DNA of 32,695 nucleotides from Candidatus Bathyarchaeota archaeon (GCA_003601835.1 PIYB01000009.1:25502-58196); one strand, 5' to 3'; positions 1 to 8,866 are shown, numbered from the stretch's first letter. The notes: generated from the letters alone by a model not told the origin. A program made the numbers and translations.

Positions 1-199
1 CAAGAGGGTTCTTGTGAAGCGCGTTTCCAACAGCCCTGTAAGCACGGGGTTTTCCGATTTTCTCCGCTATTCTTCGATATGTGCTGACTTTTCCTTTAGG
101 TATCTCAAAGGTTGCGACCAGAACGTCTCTCTCGAATGGTGTTTCATCGATTAGATGTTTGATCACATCTTCCTTCGTCTTTATCCGAGGCTGCGGCAT
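1..199 (-). CDS. Methylated-DNA-protein cysteine methyltransferase / alkyltransferase-like DNA-binding domain (partial, runs off the left edge)
   Basis: Minus-strand translation from ATG at 199: MPQPRIKTKEDVIKHLIDETPFERDVLVATFEIPKGKVSTYRRIAEKIGKPRAYRAVGNALHKNPL, matching the Ogt/ATL pattern (GKVxTYxxIAxxIGxPxAxRAVGNALxxNP). The PCHR site lies outside the window. Confidence 0.85.
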   Translation of the reverse strand, partial: MPQPRIKTKEDVIKHLIDETPFERDVLVATFEIPKGKVSTYRRIAEKIGKPRAYRAVGNALHKNPL

Positions 200-314
200 C
201 AGCTTTGTTCTCCTTTCAACTACGCTACGTTGTTTCGACACAAAAACTCTTCGATTTTTTAAGGTTTAGAGACGTATCAGGATGCTCATGCAGACCGCCA
301 ATTTTTCCATCGAC

Positions 315-434
315 ATGCTCCTCCACCAGTATTACCTAAGTCAGGTTCAAGGGATCAACAGTCTGTTCAGCCGTCCTCTCAGCCGAATCGAACTCAGCTC
401 TCTTTTCTTCACCCATTTCGCACGCACCCTTCAA
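315..434 (-). promoter_or_regulatory. TPP (THI-element) riboswitch-like aptamer
   Basis: Minus-strand RNA reads ...GGGUGCG...GGCUGAGAGG...GAUCCCUUGAACCUGACUUAGGUAAUACUGGUGGAGGAGCAUG. It has the conserved CUGAGA, CCCUUGAACCUGA and UAAUAC blocks in the correct order. A P2-like GGG/CCC and a P1-like CCUUUU/AGGAGG pairing can be drawn. Confidence 0.75.
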
Positions 435-725
435 CAAAAGGTTTTTGAACCTTCCTGAACACTCTTGTCCAGAAACTTTTGTTAAAGACTGTTAACCGCA
501 CTCGACAGTGTTAACAGCAGATTCTGTAGAATCCAAAATGTTATTCTTTAGACTCCGATTTCCTCTTGAAAACAACTGTATTGGACATTACTGTTCAAAT
601 GGATGAAGAGACGTAAATGTCTAGGAGCTTGATTTTTGCGCCGAAGCCGAGGGAACTATTTATCAGTTAACCCTTTCCAGAAGTTGACTTCACATCCGCC
701 ACCGGGAGCATTTCGTGAAGTTTCA

Positions 726-1307
726 TCAGACTGTTTTGGTTGAACCTCGTGTTTTCTCGTACATCTTTTCAAGTGTCCAACGCGTCGCTGATTGGATCTC
801 TCTTTCTCTTTGAGGCACGAAGTTTCGGATTATGATCTCTTTGATGATTTTGCCGTCTGTTCTGATCTTGTACGAGAACGCTTTTTCGGGTACAAGCTTC
901 CCTTGGTTTACCAGCTCTTGGTCTTTTTCCCGCATCTTTGCAAATATTCTTTCAACCAAGAACGCGGTGAAAGGAGGCGTGTTTACATTGAAAACCTTGT
1001 TTTCCATCGGGACGATTCGCATCTGCCCGTCTTTGATGTACAGGTTCGCAAGAGGTTCACCAGAGCCCGTTTTCAACAACACCGTTCTAGCCTGTTCTCT
1101 TGGGGGCGCCGGCTTGGGCTTAACTTCCGGCGCGGGAACAGACGGTTTCGCTATTTCTTCTGCTCTTTTGAAGCTTTTTTCAATCAGCAGATCGTTGATG
1201 AAATCTAGCAAAGCTCGTAAACCATCCAGCTCGGTTTCCAGCGTCTTAACCCGTTCTTCCAACGTTTCTCTTAGCTGCGCAATTTTTCTTATCTTCTCTT
1301 CTTCCAT
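726..1307 (-). CDS. Conserved hypothetical protein with N-terminal coiled coil
   Basis: 193-aa ORF; N-terminus MEEEKIRKIAQLRETLEERVKTLETELDGLRALLDFINDLL is heptad-like. The antisense ORFs look like shadows. Confidence 0.7.
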   Translation of the reverse strand: MEEEKIRKIAQLRETLEERVKTLETELDGLRALLDFINDLLIEKSFKRAEEIAKPSVPAPEVKPKPAPPREQARTVLLKTGSGEPLANLYIKDGQMRIVPMENKVFNVNTPPFTAFLVERIFAKMREKDQELVNQGKLVPEKAFSYKIRTDGKIIKEIIIRNFVPQREREIQSATRWTLEKMYEKTRGSTKTV

Positions 1308-1453
1308 TCCCGGAATTCCCCGCTCCTATAAAAACCAACATGATCATCTTCATATTCTGTGAGAATCTTAAAGGCTTTTTGGGAGCCTTCTGTGAAGCGG
1401 GTTTCAGCGATAGACTTTTAGTCTTAAAAGAACAGTACTATTTGGTGTGTCAT

Positions 1454-1681
1454 ATGCAGATTAGTGTCTACATTTTGGTCCAGGTGAAAGGCGAACCCTG
1501 GCGGGTTGCAGCTGAAATTTCAAAGATGCAAGGGATCAAGACCGTCCACACGGTAACAGGACAATACGACATAATTGTCTTTGCTGAACTGGACGGTTTA
1601 GACGTGCTAAAAGATATTGTAAAAGAAATGCACAAGATAGAAGGCGTGCAGCACACTCAGACAGCTGTTTGTATTCCCTGA
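1454..1681 (+). CDS. Stand-alone Lrp/AsnC ligand-binding (RAM) domain protein
   Basis: MQISVYILVQVKGEPWRVAAEISKMQGIKTVHTVTGQYDIIVFAELDGLDVLKDIVKEMHKIEGVQHTQTAVCIP; RAM fold pattern (G.YDII...) with no HTH. Internal ATG at 1454 preferred over the longer ORF start. Confidence 0.85.
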   Translation: MQISVYILVQVKGEPWRVAAEISKMQGIKTVHTVTGQYDIIVFAELDGLDVLKDIVKEMHKIEGVQHTQTAVCIP

Positions 1682-1686
1682 ACTGA

Positions 1687-1712
1687 AGAGCTGACAAGCT
1701 CTCCTTTTTTTT
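1687..1712 (+). terminator. Hairpin plus T-tract downstream of the RAM gene
   Basis: AGAGCT-GACA-AGCTCT followed by CCTTTTTTTT, just after the stop codon. Confidence 0.6.
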
Positions 1713-1733
1713 CTTTCAACAGAATTTATGCAC

Positions 1734-2522
1734 CTAGCCTACGAGAAGCTGTGTTAACGCGGGGAACTGGATGTATATTGAAACGTAAACGGAAACCACG
1801 AAGATAACTGCCGAGACCAAGATTAGGTAAATGTCTTTTCCTCCGATTTTAAGGACGTAAAGGTTTGTCCGATTTTTTGTGGCACCCCATGCTCTGGATT
1901 CCATGGTTTCTGCAAGTTCAAGACTTCGACGAATAGCGTTAACTATCAAAGGAATCAAGATCGGTATGTAATTCCTAATCTTCTTGATGAAGTTGCCGCC
2001 TTCAAGCTCAAGCCCCCTAGCTTTCTGAGCATCCATAATGGTTTGAGCCTCCTCCGCAAGCACCGGTACAAACCGCACAGCTGTTGTGAACGCGAAACAC
2101 AATTCGTAAGGAACATGACTTTGCTCCAACGCAAGTCCAAGCAGATCCGGCGAGGTTGTGAGGAAGAACACGGAAAAAGACTCGATAAGAACCAGAAACC
2201 GCACAGTCATGGCGAGAGAACGTTCAATAATCGCCGGCAGAGAACCGTAGCTCCCATAAAAATACAAAGATAAAAGGTTCATCGTGAAGATTATAACCGC
2301 AAACATGGCTGAACCCTTCATGGAGCGTAACCATTCCTTCTGAACACCTGCGAGGACAACAAACGGTATCTGGATTACAAACAAAATCAAAAGCGGGATT
2401 AGCTGATTGAACATCACCGCCACAGAGAACAAGGCGCAAACATAGATGAACTTGGCTCGTGGATCCATCGTGTGAACAGGAGAAGACACGCTGCGGAACT
2501 TGAAGCCGTCGAACATGCTCAA
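1734..2522 (-). CDS. ecfT: Energy-coupling factor transporter transmembrane protein EcfT
   Basis: Polytopic; QKARGLELEGGNFIKKIRNYIPILIPLIVNAIRRSLELAETMESRAWG carries the EcfT coupling motifs (ARG and SRAWG). Confidence 0.92.
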   Translation of the reverse strand: MSMFDGFKFRSVSSPVHTMDPRAKFIYVCALFSVAVMFNQLIPLLILFVIQIPFVVLAGVQKEWLRSMKGSAMFAVIIFTMNLLSLYFYGSYGSLPAIIERSLAMTVRFLVLIESFSVFFLTTSPDLLGLALEQSHVPYELCFAFTTAVRFVPVLAEEAQTIMDAQKARGLELEGGNFIKKIRNYIPILIPLIVNAIRRSLELAETMESRAWGATKNRTNLYVLKIGGKDIYLILVSAVIFVVSVYVSIYIQFPALTQLLVG

Positions 2523-3340
2523 CTCGGTTCACCCAGTTTTTGAAGAAGAATTCTGCTTGCCTCGTAGACATCGATAACCTGCCTTGGAAACCCTTTCTCA
2601 GCGAGATTGTGGAAAATGCGAGCTATTTCCGGAAGGACGACAGATGCTCGGTTAACCAACTCCTGATTAGTCAGAATTTCCTCCGCCCTACCTTGAGCAA
2701 GAATCTTCCCGTTTGCCATTAGAACAATGCGCGGTTTGCACTCGGTTACAAATTCGATGTCGTGAGTCACGATGATGACGGTTTTACCTTGCTTGTTCAG
2801 CTGCATGATGAACTGTCTGAGACGTTCTTTCTGCCGGTTGTCCTGCCCAATTGTAGGCTCGTCAAGTATAACGATCTTAGGGTCCCAAGCCAACACCGAG
2901 GCTAAAGCAACCCTTTTCCTTTCTCCTCCGCTAAGCATAAACGGGGAAACCTTCCGGTACTCAGTTAAGTCCAGCAGGTTGAGAGCCCAGTCAACCCGTT
3001 CTTTTATGGCTTTTTTGTCGTAGCCGAAGTTTTTCAGTGCGAAGCTGATCTCTTCCTCCACGGTTTCGCTGAAAAGCTGATGATCAGGGTTCTGGAACAC
3101 AAAGCCTACCTTTCGAGCTAACGTTGCCACACTTACTTTAGTGGTTTCAACCCCATCCACAAGCACCGTTCCCTTCGTAGGCTTCAACAACCCGTTTATG
3201 TGCTTAACCAAGGTTGTTTTCCCAGCTCCATTCTGACCCATGATCGCCACGAATTCCCCGTCCGCAATCTCAAGACTGACCCCTCTCAATGCTTCAACCC
3301 CGTTTGGATAAGTATGGTGAAGATCCTGAATCTTGATCAA
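2519..3340 (-). CDS. ecfA: ECF transporter ATP-binding protein
   Basis: Walker A GQNGAGKTT, signature LSGGERKRVALASVLA, Walker B KIVILDEPT, H-loop VTHD; overlaps ecfT by 4 nt. Confidence 0.93.
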   Translation of the reverse strand: MIKIQDLHHTYPNGVEALRGVSLEIADGEFVAIMGQNGAGKTTLVKHINGLLKPTKGTVLVDGVETTKVSVATLARKVGFVFQNPDHQLFSETVEEEISFALKNFGYDKKAIKERVDWALNLLDLTEYRKVSPFMLSGGERKRVALASVLAWDPKIVILDEPTIGQDNRQKERLRQFIMQLNKQGKTVIIVTHDIEFVTECKPRIVLMANGKILAQGRAEEILTNQELVNRASVVLPEIARIFHNLAEKGFPRQVIDVYEASRILLQKLGEPS

Positions 3341-4212
3341 CGGGCTAACGTCTCCACTACGGCTTCATAGGCTTCTTCAGAGCTTAAGGGAACCCGCCCA
3401 AGGTCTACTCCGCCTGCTTTAAGAATCTGGTAAAGCCGTGTAGCCTTAGGTATCCCCACTCCGATGAGGCGGGCTTCCTCGCTGTTGAACACTTCTCTAG
3501 GATGACCGTTCAGAACGATCTTACCTTTCGTCATGACCATAACGCGGTTTGCATATTTCGATGTTAAGTCAAGCCTGTGTTCAACAAGGATTATCGTAAT
3601 ACCGAGTTTCTTATTGAGGTCGTTGATCACCTTGAAGATCCGCAAGGCGCCAAGAGGATCCAAAAAACTGGTCGGCTCGTCAAGCACAATTATCTCCGGT
3701 TGCATAGCAAGAACCGATGCCAAAGCAACCCTCTGCTGTTGCCCACCTGACAGCTCATACGGCGCCCGGTCTTTCAACCCGTATATGCCAGCCATTTTAA
3801 GAGCCCAGTCAACCCGTTCCCGAATTTCTTCCCTAGGGACGCCGAGGTTTTCCAGCCCGAAAGCCACATCCTTCTCAACTGAAAGCGCGAAAAGCTGGTT
3901 TTCAGGATTTTGAAAAACCATGCCAACGTGTTGTGCGAGCTCATGGATTGGATGTTCTGAAACTTGAAGTCCTGAAACCGTGATTTCGCCTTCAAGTTTT
4001 CCACCGTAAAAATGCGGGATAAGCCCGTTGAAGCATCTGCACAGAGTTGTCTTCCCGCATCCGCTTGGCCCAGTCAGGATAACGAATTCTCCTTTCTCAA
4101 TATTCAGAGATACATCTTCGAATGCGGGTTTCGTTCCTATCGGATACGTATATGTCAGCCCTTCGGCTTTGATGATTGCCAACAGCTCACGCCTCACACA
4201 TGACCCAAGCAA
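3337..4212 (-). CDS. ecfA: ECF transporter ATP-binding protein (second ATPase)
   Basis: Walker A GPSGCGKTT, LSGGQQQRVALASVLA, EIIVLDEPT, VEHR. The true start may be the TTG near 4182 (MAIIKAEGLTYTYP). Confidence 0.92.
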   Translation of the reverse strand: MLGSCVRRELLAIIKAEGLTYTYPIGTKPAFEDVSLNIEKGEFVILTGPSGCGKTTLCRCFNGLIPHFYGGKLEGEITVSGLQVSEHPIHELAQHVGMVFQNPENQLFALSVEKDVAFGLENLGVPREEIRERVDWALKMAGIYGLKDRAPYELSGGQQQRVALASVLAMQPEIIVLDEPTSFLDPLGALRIFKVINDLNKKLGITIILVEHRLDLTSKYANRVMVMTKGKIVLNGHPREVFNSEEARLIGVGIPKATRLYQILKAGGVDLGRVPLSSEEAYEAVVETLAR

Positions 4213-4576
4213 GCTCGCATTTTTCGGAGTAGATACTCGAAAGAGGGATACTTAAATCAATTGTTTGAAACCTTTAACTTTGTCTATACTACGTGCATAA
4301 CCTGCTTGGAAGACGTTTTCGCTCACGCATTTCGCATCTTAAAACCACCGGTAAACCTCCGTTTTTTCGGCGGCTCCCTGGAGAATCTTTAACCCGCATA
4401 ACATTGAATTTTTTTCACTTCGACAAGAACCTCAAAGTAACCCGGAGGCTTTCTAGCGTAAAGACTTTTTAGCAAGGGCATTCTTTGGTTTCAGTAGAGA
4501 TATTCTGTTCCGCTTGGATCGGGGGTGCTAAAAGCGGACGGAAAAGAGGCTAAGGCGAGGATAAGGTGGACTTAGC

Positions 4577-5131
4577 ATGCCAGAATTCGAAGGAAAGATT
4601 CAGCTCCGAGTCGAGGATATTGAACGTGATGCTCTTGCTGAAGGCATCGCCAGAATCGATGAAGAATCCATGAAGGCACTAGGATTATCTGAAGGTAGTT
4701 TCATTGAGATTATCGGAAAAAGAACAACAGCAGCAACAGCCTATTTGGGTGAACCTAAAAGCGAAATGAAGAACATGATACGTATCGACGCATACACTCG
4801 CAAAAATGCAGGTGTCTCAATAGGCTCGCTTGTTGAGGTCGCTAAAGCCGAGGTTAAAAGCGGCGAAAAAATTGTTTTAGCGCCGATGGGAATGCAGATA
4901 ACTGTGGATAAAGAATTCAAGAGATACGTGAAGAACAGGCTTCTGTCGAGGGCGTTCACGGAAAATGACCTTGTGGCTTTGAAGATTCTTGGGCAGCCGA
5001 TTCATTTCGTGGTTGTTAACACATTGCCGAAGGGTATAGTCCGATTAACAAACCGTACGCATCTACAAATACTGAACAAACCGTTAAGCCTAGCTGAGGA
5101 AGAACAGGTTTCAGCAAACAGGTTAACCTGA
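4577..5131 (+). CDS. Stand-alone CDC48/VCP N-terminal domain protein (no AAA domains)
   Basis: LRVEDIERDALAEGIARIDEESMKALGLSEGSFIEIIGKRTTAATAYLG...IRIDAYTRKNAGVSIGSLVEVAKAEVKSGEKIVLAPMG resembles the archaeal Cdc48 N-domain (double-psi barrel plus N2). The ORF ends without a Walker A. Confidence 0.85.
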   Translation: MPEFEGKIQLRVEDIERDALAEGIARIDEESMKALGLSEGSFIEIIGKRTTAATAYLGEPKSEMKNMIRIDAYTRKNAGVSIGSLVEVAKAEVKSGEKIVLAPMGMQITVDKEFKRYVKNRLLSRAFTENDLVALKILGQPIHFVVVNTLPKGIVRLTNRTHLQILNKPLSLAEEEQVSANRLT

Positions 5132-5450
5132 CGGTTAAAGTTTACGCCATGAAGACTTGTTACGCGGGTCTAAGCCGCTAGACTGTGTACCTATGGGATT
5201 TTTACTGGAACCCATCCGTTAACTGAGAGAACATTTGTTGGAAATCCATGTGTTAGAAACATGTCTAGCCTTCAGAAACGGTATATAGGCGCACGGTTTA
5301 GACATTCAGACTGAAGGTTCAGACCGGACGGCCACGTTGCGAGGGCTTTCCGAAGAGTCGAAGTAGTTGTTTTGCTAGTTGTGCGTATGCTCAACCGACG
5401 CACAAACCAAAATATCCTTTTTACGGGTCAACAGTTGTTCAGTGAGAAAA

Positions 5451-6014
5451 ATGAAGCAGCTGTTTAACAACAAAAAAGCGCTCAGCACAGTGGTAACTGC
5501 ACTGATAATTCTAGTGGTCTCAGTTCTCTTGGCAGGCGTCGTCACAATGTATGCTATTAACATAACCTCGACCAGAACACAACAGGAAGATCTAAGGCTT
5601 TCTAAACAGAAAATATGGGTTTACGCTAACGGCACGGCATTCGCGGCTGTCGCTATAGATAACGTTGGCGGAAGAGACGTGGTTATAGATAAAGTGCAGG
5701 TTAGAGGCGTCGAAGCTGGATGGTCAACAGTTCATTACTTGAGACTGTCCTCAGCAATCTCTACTTCGTTGAACTGCCCTGGCTCCAGCGGACACAACTG
5801 GTCCTCATTCACCTACACTGGGTCTACTAGCGGAAGCTTCTCAACCGCCAGCACAGACTTGCCGCTTGCTTCCGGTGAAACGATGATAATCTACGTGGAA
5901 AGCCCAGACAGCATTAACGTGAACGACATTGGCACAACGATCGGCATCACCATCTTCACCGAAAACGCACAATACTACGTTGAATGCAACGTGAGAACTG
6001 CTGAAACCGCATAA
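5451..6014 (+). CDS. Archaeal type IV pilin-like / archaellin-like secreted protein
   Basis: From the ATG at 5451: MKQLFNNKKALSTVVTALIILVVSVLLAGVVTMYAINI, a class III signal-peptide-like N-terminus (KKA/LSTVVTALIILVV) followed by a beta-rich Ser/Thr-rich region. Confidence 0.8.
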   Translation: MKQLFNNKKALSTVVTALIILVVSVLLAGVVTMYAINITSTRTQQEDLRLSKQKIWVYANGTAFAAVAIDNVGGRDVVIDKVQVRGVEAGWSTVHYLRLSSAISTSLNCPGSSGHNWSSFTYTGSTSGSFSTASTDLPLASGETMIIYVESPDSINVNDIGTTIGITIFTENAQYYVECNVRTAETA

Positions 6015-6045
6015 ACACAGTGTTGAATCCCAGCGCACGCCATAA

Positions 6046-6078
6046 GGGATGGGAAAAACTCATCCCCATTTCTTTTTC
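6046..6078 (+). terminator. Hairpin plus T-rich tract downstream of the pilin-like gene
   Basis: GGGATG (6046-6051) pairs with CATCCC (6061-6066), followed by CATTTCTTTTTC. Confidence 0.45.
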
Positions 6079-6113
6079 TGTATTGGCGAGAGGTTTCGCC
6101 AAATGGGAAATGT

Positions 6114-6842
6114 TTACTTTTCTAAGTTGCCAATCTCACCGTTGTTTAGCCCAAGCTTTGCTCGGATTCTTTCCTCGAGCACCGGGTTGACTTCTATGCC
6201 GATGCATCTTCTTTTTGTGCGCAGACAAACCATCATTGTTGTGCCTGATCCCAGAACCGGGTCGACTACAAGATCGCCTTCATTCGAAGAGGTACGAACA
6301 CATTTCTCAACCAGTTTCTCTGGAAGCTCGTTGCCTGCGGTTCTTTCGCCGCGGTGGTACGGTCTTCTGATGAACCACACGTCTTCAGCGTAATGTTCAG
6401 GCTTGTTGAATGTGTAATCCTTAGGGTTTTTAACCAACAGCAGCAGATGATAATGTGATGTTGTGAACCGTTTTTTTGTGAACACTCCGAACTGGTATTT
6501 CCAGATGCAATGGTTGAGAAGGTGAAAACCTGACTGCTCAATTGCTCCCAAAACGACAGCCAGGTTGTTCCAGCCTGAGAGCAGCCACATGCTTCCTGAG
6601 TTTTTAAGCACATCATAAGACCAGCTGAGAAGATCCTTGATGAAAGCCGGGTATTCCTTCAACGGCACCTCTCGATAAGACAACGCATCCGGTTTCCTGT
6701 GATAGGACTGCAGATTCCCGGTGAACTCGATTCCGAAAGGAGGATCAGCAAAGACCAAGTCTGCTTTCACATCTAGTTTAACATTTCGGAAATCGTCAAA
6801 TATGACCTTGCAATCTTCGCTGACATCGATGGTGTGAACCAA
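6114..6842 (-). CDS. DNA (N6-adenine or N4-cytosine) methyltransferase, N6_N4_Mtase family
   Basis: Motif IV ADPPFGIEF precedes motif I DPVLGSGTT, a beta-class-like order; RRPYHRGERTAGNELPEKLVEKCV is typical of the family. Confidence 0.88.
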   Translation of the reverse strand: MVHTIDVSEDCKVIFDDFRNVKLDVKADLVFADPPFGIEFTGNLQSYHRKPDALSYREVPLKEYPAFIKDLLSWSYDVLKNSGSMWLLSGWNNLAVVLGAIEQSGFHLLNHCIWKYQFGVFTKKRFTTSHYHLLLLVKNPKDYTFNKPEHYAEDVWFIRRPYHRGERTAGNELPEKLVEKCVRTSSNEGDLVVDPVLGSGTTMMVCLRTKRRCIGIEVNPVLEERIRAKLGLNNGEIGNLEK

Positions 6843-6918
6843 CGGGGCTCACCTAGAAACGTGCAGAATGATTTGGAAACACCTTACAAAGGGCAGCGGT
6901 TTCCCGGCACAGATTTCC

Positions 6919-7824
6919 TTATTTCTGTTCGAAAAGGCTCCGGTATTGAGGCACAATATCTGCAGTGAAGTTTTTCATTCCTTCAGTTGTTTTGTAATGT
7001 TTGACCATCTGCTTAATAACCTCGAAAGGTAAGGTTGCTATGTGGACACCTAGTTCCGCTACTTCTCGAACTTGCCGAGCGTTTCTCAAACTTGCTGCAA
7101 TGACTTCGGTTTTGAACCCGTAATTTCGGTAGATCCGCAGGATCTTTGCCACAAGATCTACGCCGCTGAACACACCATTGTCCTGTCCAACCGCAACAAG
7201 CTTTTTCAGGTCGCTGTTGACGTAGACTTCGGGTATGGAGTCAAGGCGATCAATTGTTTCATCCATCTTTCTTTCCAAGGCTTTTCTCAGCAGCGCATGG
7301 TCAAAATAGTCGCCTTTCTGGAAGTCTACACCTCGTTTCATCCCCATTCCAGCCCGGATGTAATCGTCAATCCTTCCCGCGAAAGGACTGGCGTACGCAG
7401 CTCCAGCCTTAGCAGCCAAAAGCGCCTGCTCCGGAGTCATTATCAACGTAACGTTTACGGGTATACCCTCGTCAGAAAGCTGTCTTATCGCCCTTAATCC
7501 GTCAAACTCTAGACCGTCATCTTTCCGGATGCTTGGGTTAACCGGTATCTTGATAGCTACTTCGCCGTACGGACTGAACTTTTCGTAAAGAAGCCTGCCT
7601 TGAGTGACCATCTCGTCAAATGTTCCGCCGAGAACCTCCAAGCTCACAGGTCCCGGAACAATCTTGACAATTTCACGGATATACTCATCCATCGTTACCT
7701 TTCCAGCTCTTCTATCAACCGCTTTTTTTATTAATGAAGGATTAGTGGTTGCGCCATCAATAATTCCCCAAGAAATGGCTTCACTGATCTCATCCAGCTC
7801 CGCCGTATCTATGAAAATCTTCAC
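6919..7824 (-). CDS. tal: Transaldolase family protein
   Basis: MKIFIDTAELDEISEAISWGIIDGATTNPSLIKKA; IKIPVN; VNVTLIMTPEQALLAAKAGAAYASPFAGRIDD; AASLRNARQVREVAELGVHIATLPFEVI. Confidence 0.93.
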   Translation of the reverse strand: MKIFIDTAELDEISEAISWGIIDGATTNPSLIKKAVDRRAGKVTMDEYIREIVKIVPGPVSLEVLGGTFDEMVTQGRLLYEKFSPYGEVAIKIPVNPSIRKDDGLEFDGLRAIRQLSDEGIPVNVTLIMTPEQALLAAKAGAAYASPFAGRIDDYIRAGMGMKRGVDFQKGDYFDHALLRKALERKMDETIDRLDSIPEVYVNSDLKKLVAVGQDNGVFSGVDLVAKILRIYRNYGFKTEVIAASLRNARQVREVAELGVHIATLPFEVIKQMVKHYKTTEGMKNFTADIVPQYRSLFEQK

Positions 7825-7867
7825 CGCTTTCTACCTCTAAACAATCGCCAAAAAAACGATAAATGGT

Positions 7868-8866
7868 TTACACGCATAAAACTTTTTCAATCTCAGCGAT
7901 CTCCGCATCCGTCAATTCCCTCGGAAAATTGTAGATCGGCCCACCAGGGCGCTCGTTATAATAGGGCCTGTTGCAGCCGGGGCAGCCTGACGTTTTGAAC
8001 GGTTCTCCCGTTCTGATGATTCTTAACAGCTCCGTTTTGGGGATGCCGAAACTGACTAAACGACCAGCCTCGAACCTCATATCTCCATAACGGGCAATCC
8101 CACGTGTTATCAGGTAATGAGCAACCTGCATTCTTCTGTATGACACTATGGAAGGAGCTTGACGGTTCGCTAACTTGGTTCCTTGCACCGGTGTGAAAGC
8201 AAAAAGAGCAGGATAAACCCCTAGGTCAACACATTTCTGGATCATGGCAACAAACTCTCGCTCAGTTTCCCCTAGGCCAACAATAAGATGGGTGGAAACA
8301 TTGTTTTTTCCAAACACTTCAACAGCTTCCGCTAAAGCCTTAAGATGCGTATCCCACTGATAGGGCCCGCCGACCGAAGCGCCTTTTATGCAGTCAAACA
8401 GGTCCTTTGTGACGGCGTCTAAGGCGATTCCTACCCGATTCACGCCCGCCGTGACAAGCCGCTGCATGTCTGTTTTTGTAAGCGGCTGGCAGGAAACCGA
8501 GATGGGAACCTGAGATGATTCTCGCAGCTGTTTAACCAGGCTCCATATGTCCTCCAGTACACTTGGATAGTTCAGCGCTTGGATGCAGACCCTTGCGATT
8601 TTACCGGTGTTGAAGGCTTTTGCGACGCGTGGAATCACGTCCACTGTTTGGAAGGTTGGCCATACAATTCTGGAAAGCATGTCCGCTCTTCCGCCGCTGG
8701 TTCGGGATTGAGGACAGAACGCGCAGTTGGCAGAACACTTTCCTCGTTTGTAGGTAAGCATGTAGATTGTTGTGGGTTCCGCGTCAAGCCGTCCTTCAGC
8801 TAAACCAAGCAGTATCGCTGAGCCAAGTGAAAGCCTTACTTTTGACGGTGGGTTTTTCCAAGTCAT
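7868..8866 (-). CDS. Radical SAM protein, biotin-synthase-like (possible LipS2-type lipoyl synthase component)
   Basis: KCSANCAFCPQS gives CX3CX2C; C-terminal SGCPGCNRPYYNERPGGPIYNFPRELT has extra Cys that may bind an auxiliary cluster. The LipS2 assignment is inference. Confidence 0.85.
   Translation of the reverse strand: MTWKNPPSKVRLSLGSAILLGLAEGRLDAEPTTIYMLTYKRGKCSANCAFCPQSRTSGGRADMLSRIVWPTFQTVDVIPRVAKAFNTGKIARVCIQALNYPSVLEDIWSLVKQLRESSQVPISVSCQPLTKTDMQRLVTAGVNRVGIALDAVTKDLFDCIKGASVGGPYQWDTHLKALAEAVEVFGKNNVSTHLIVGLGETEREFVAMIQKCVDLGVYPALFAFTPVQGTKLANRQAPSIVSYRRMQVAHYLITRGIARYGDMRFEAGRLVSFGIPKTELLRIIRTGEPFKTSGCPGCNRPYYNERPGGPIYNFPRELTDAEIAEIEKVLCV

Noticed and set aside
792-1362. Plus-strand ORFs 792-1208 and 832-1362
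   Set aside because: They lie antisense to the better-supported 726-1307 minus ORF and have low-complexity, Ser/Phe/Arg-rich shadow composition.
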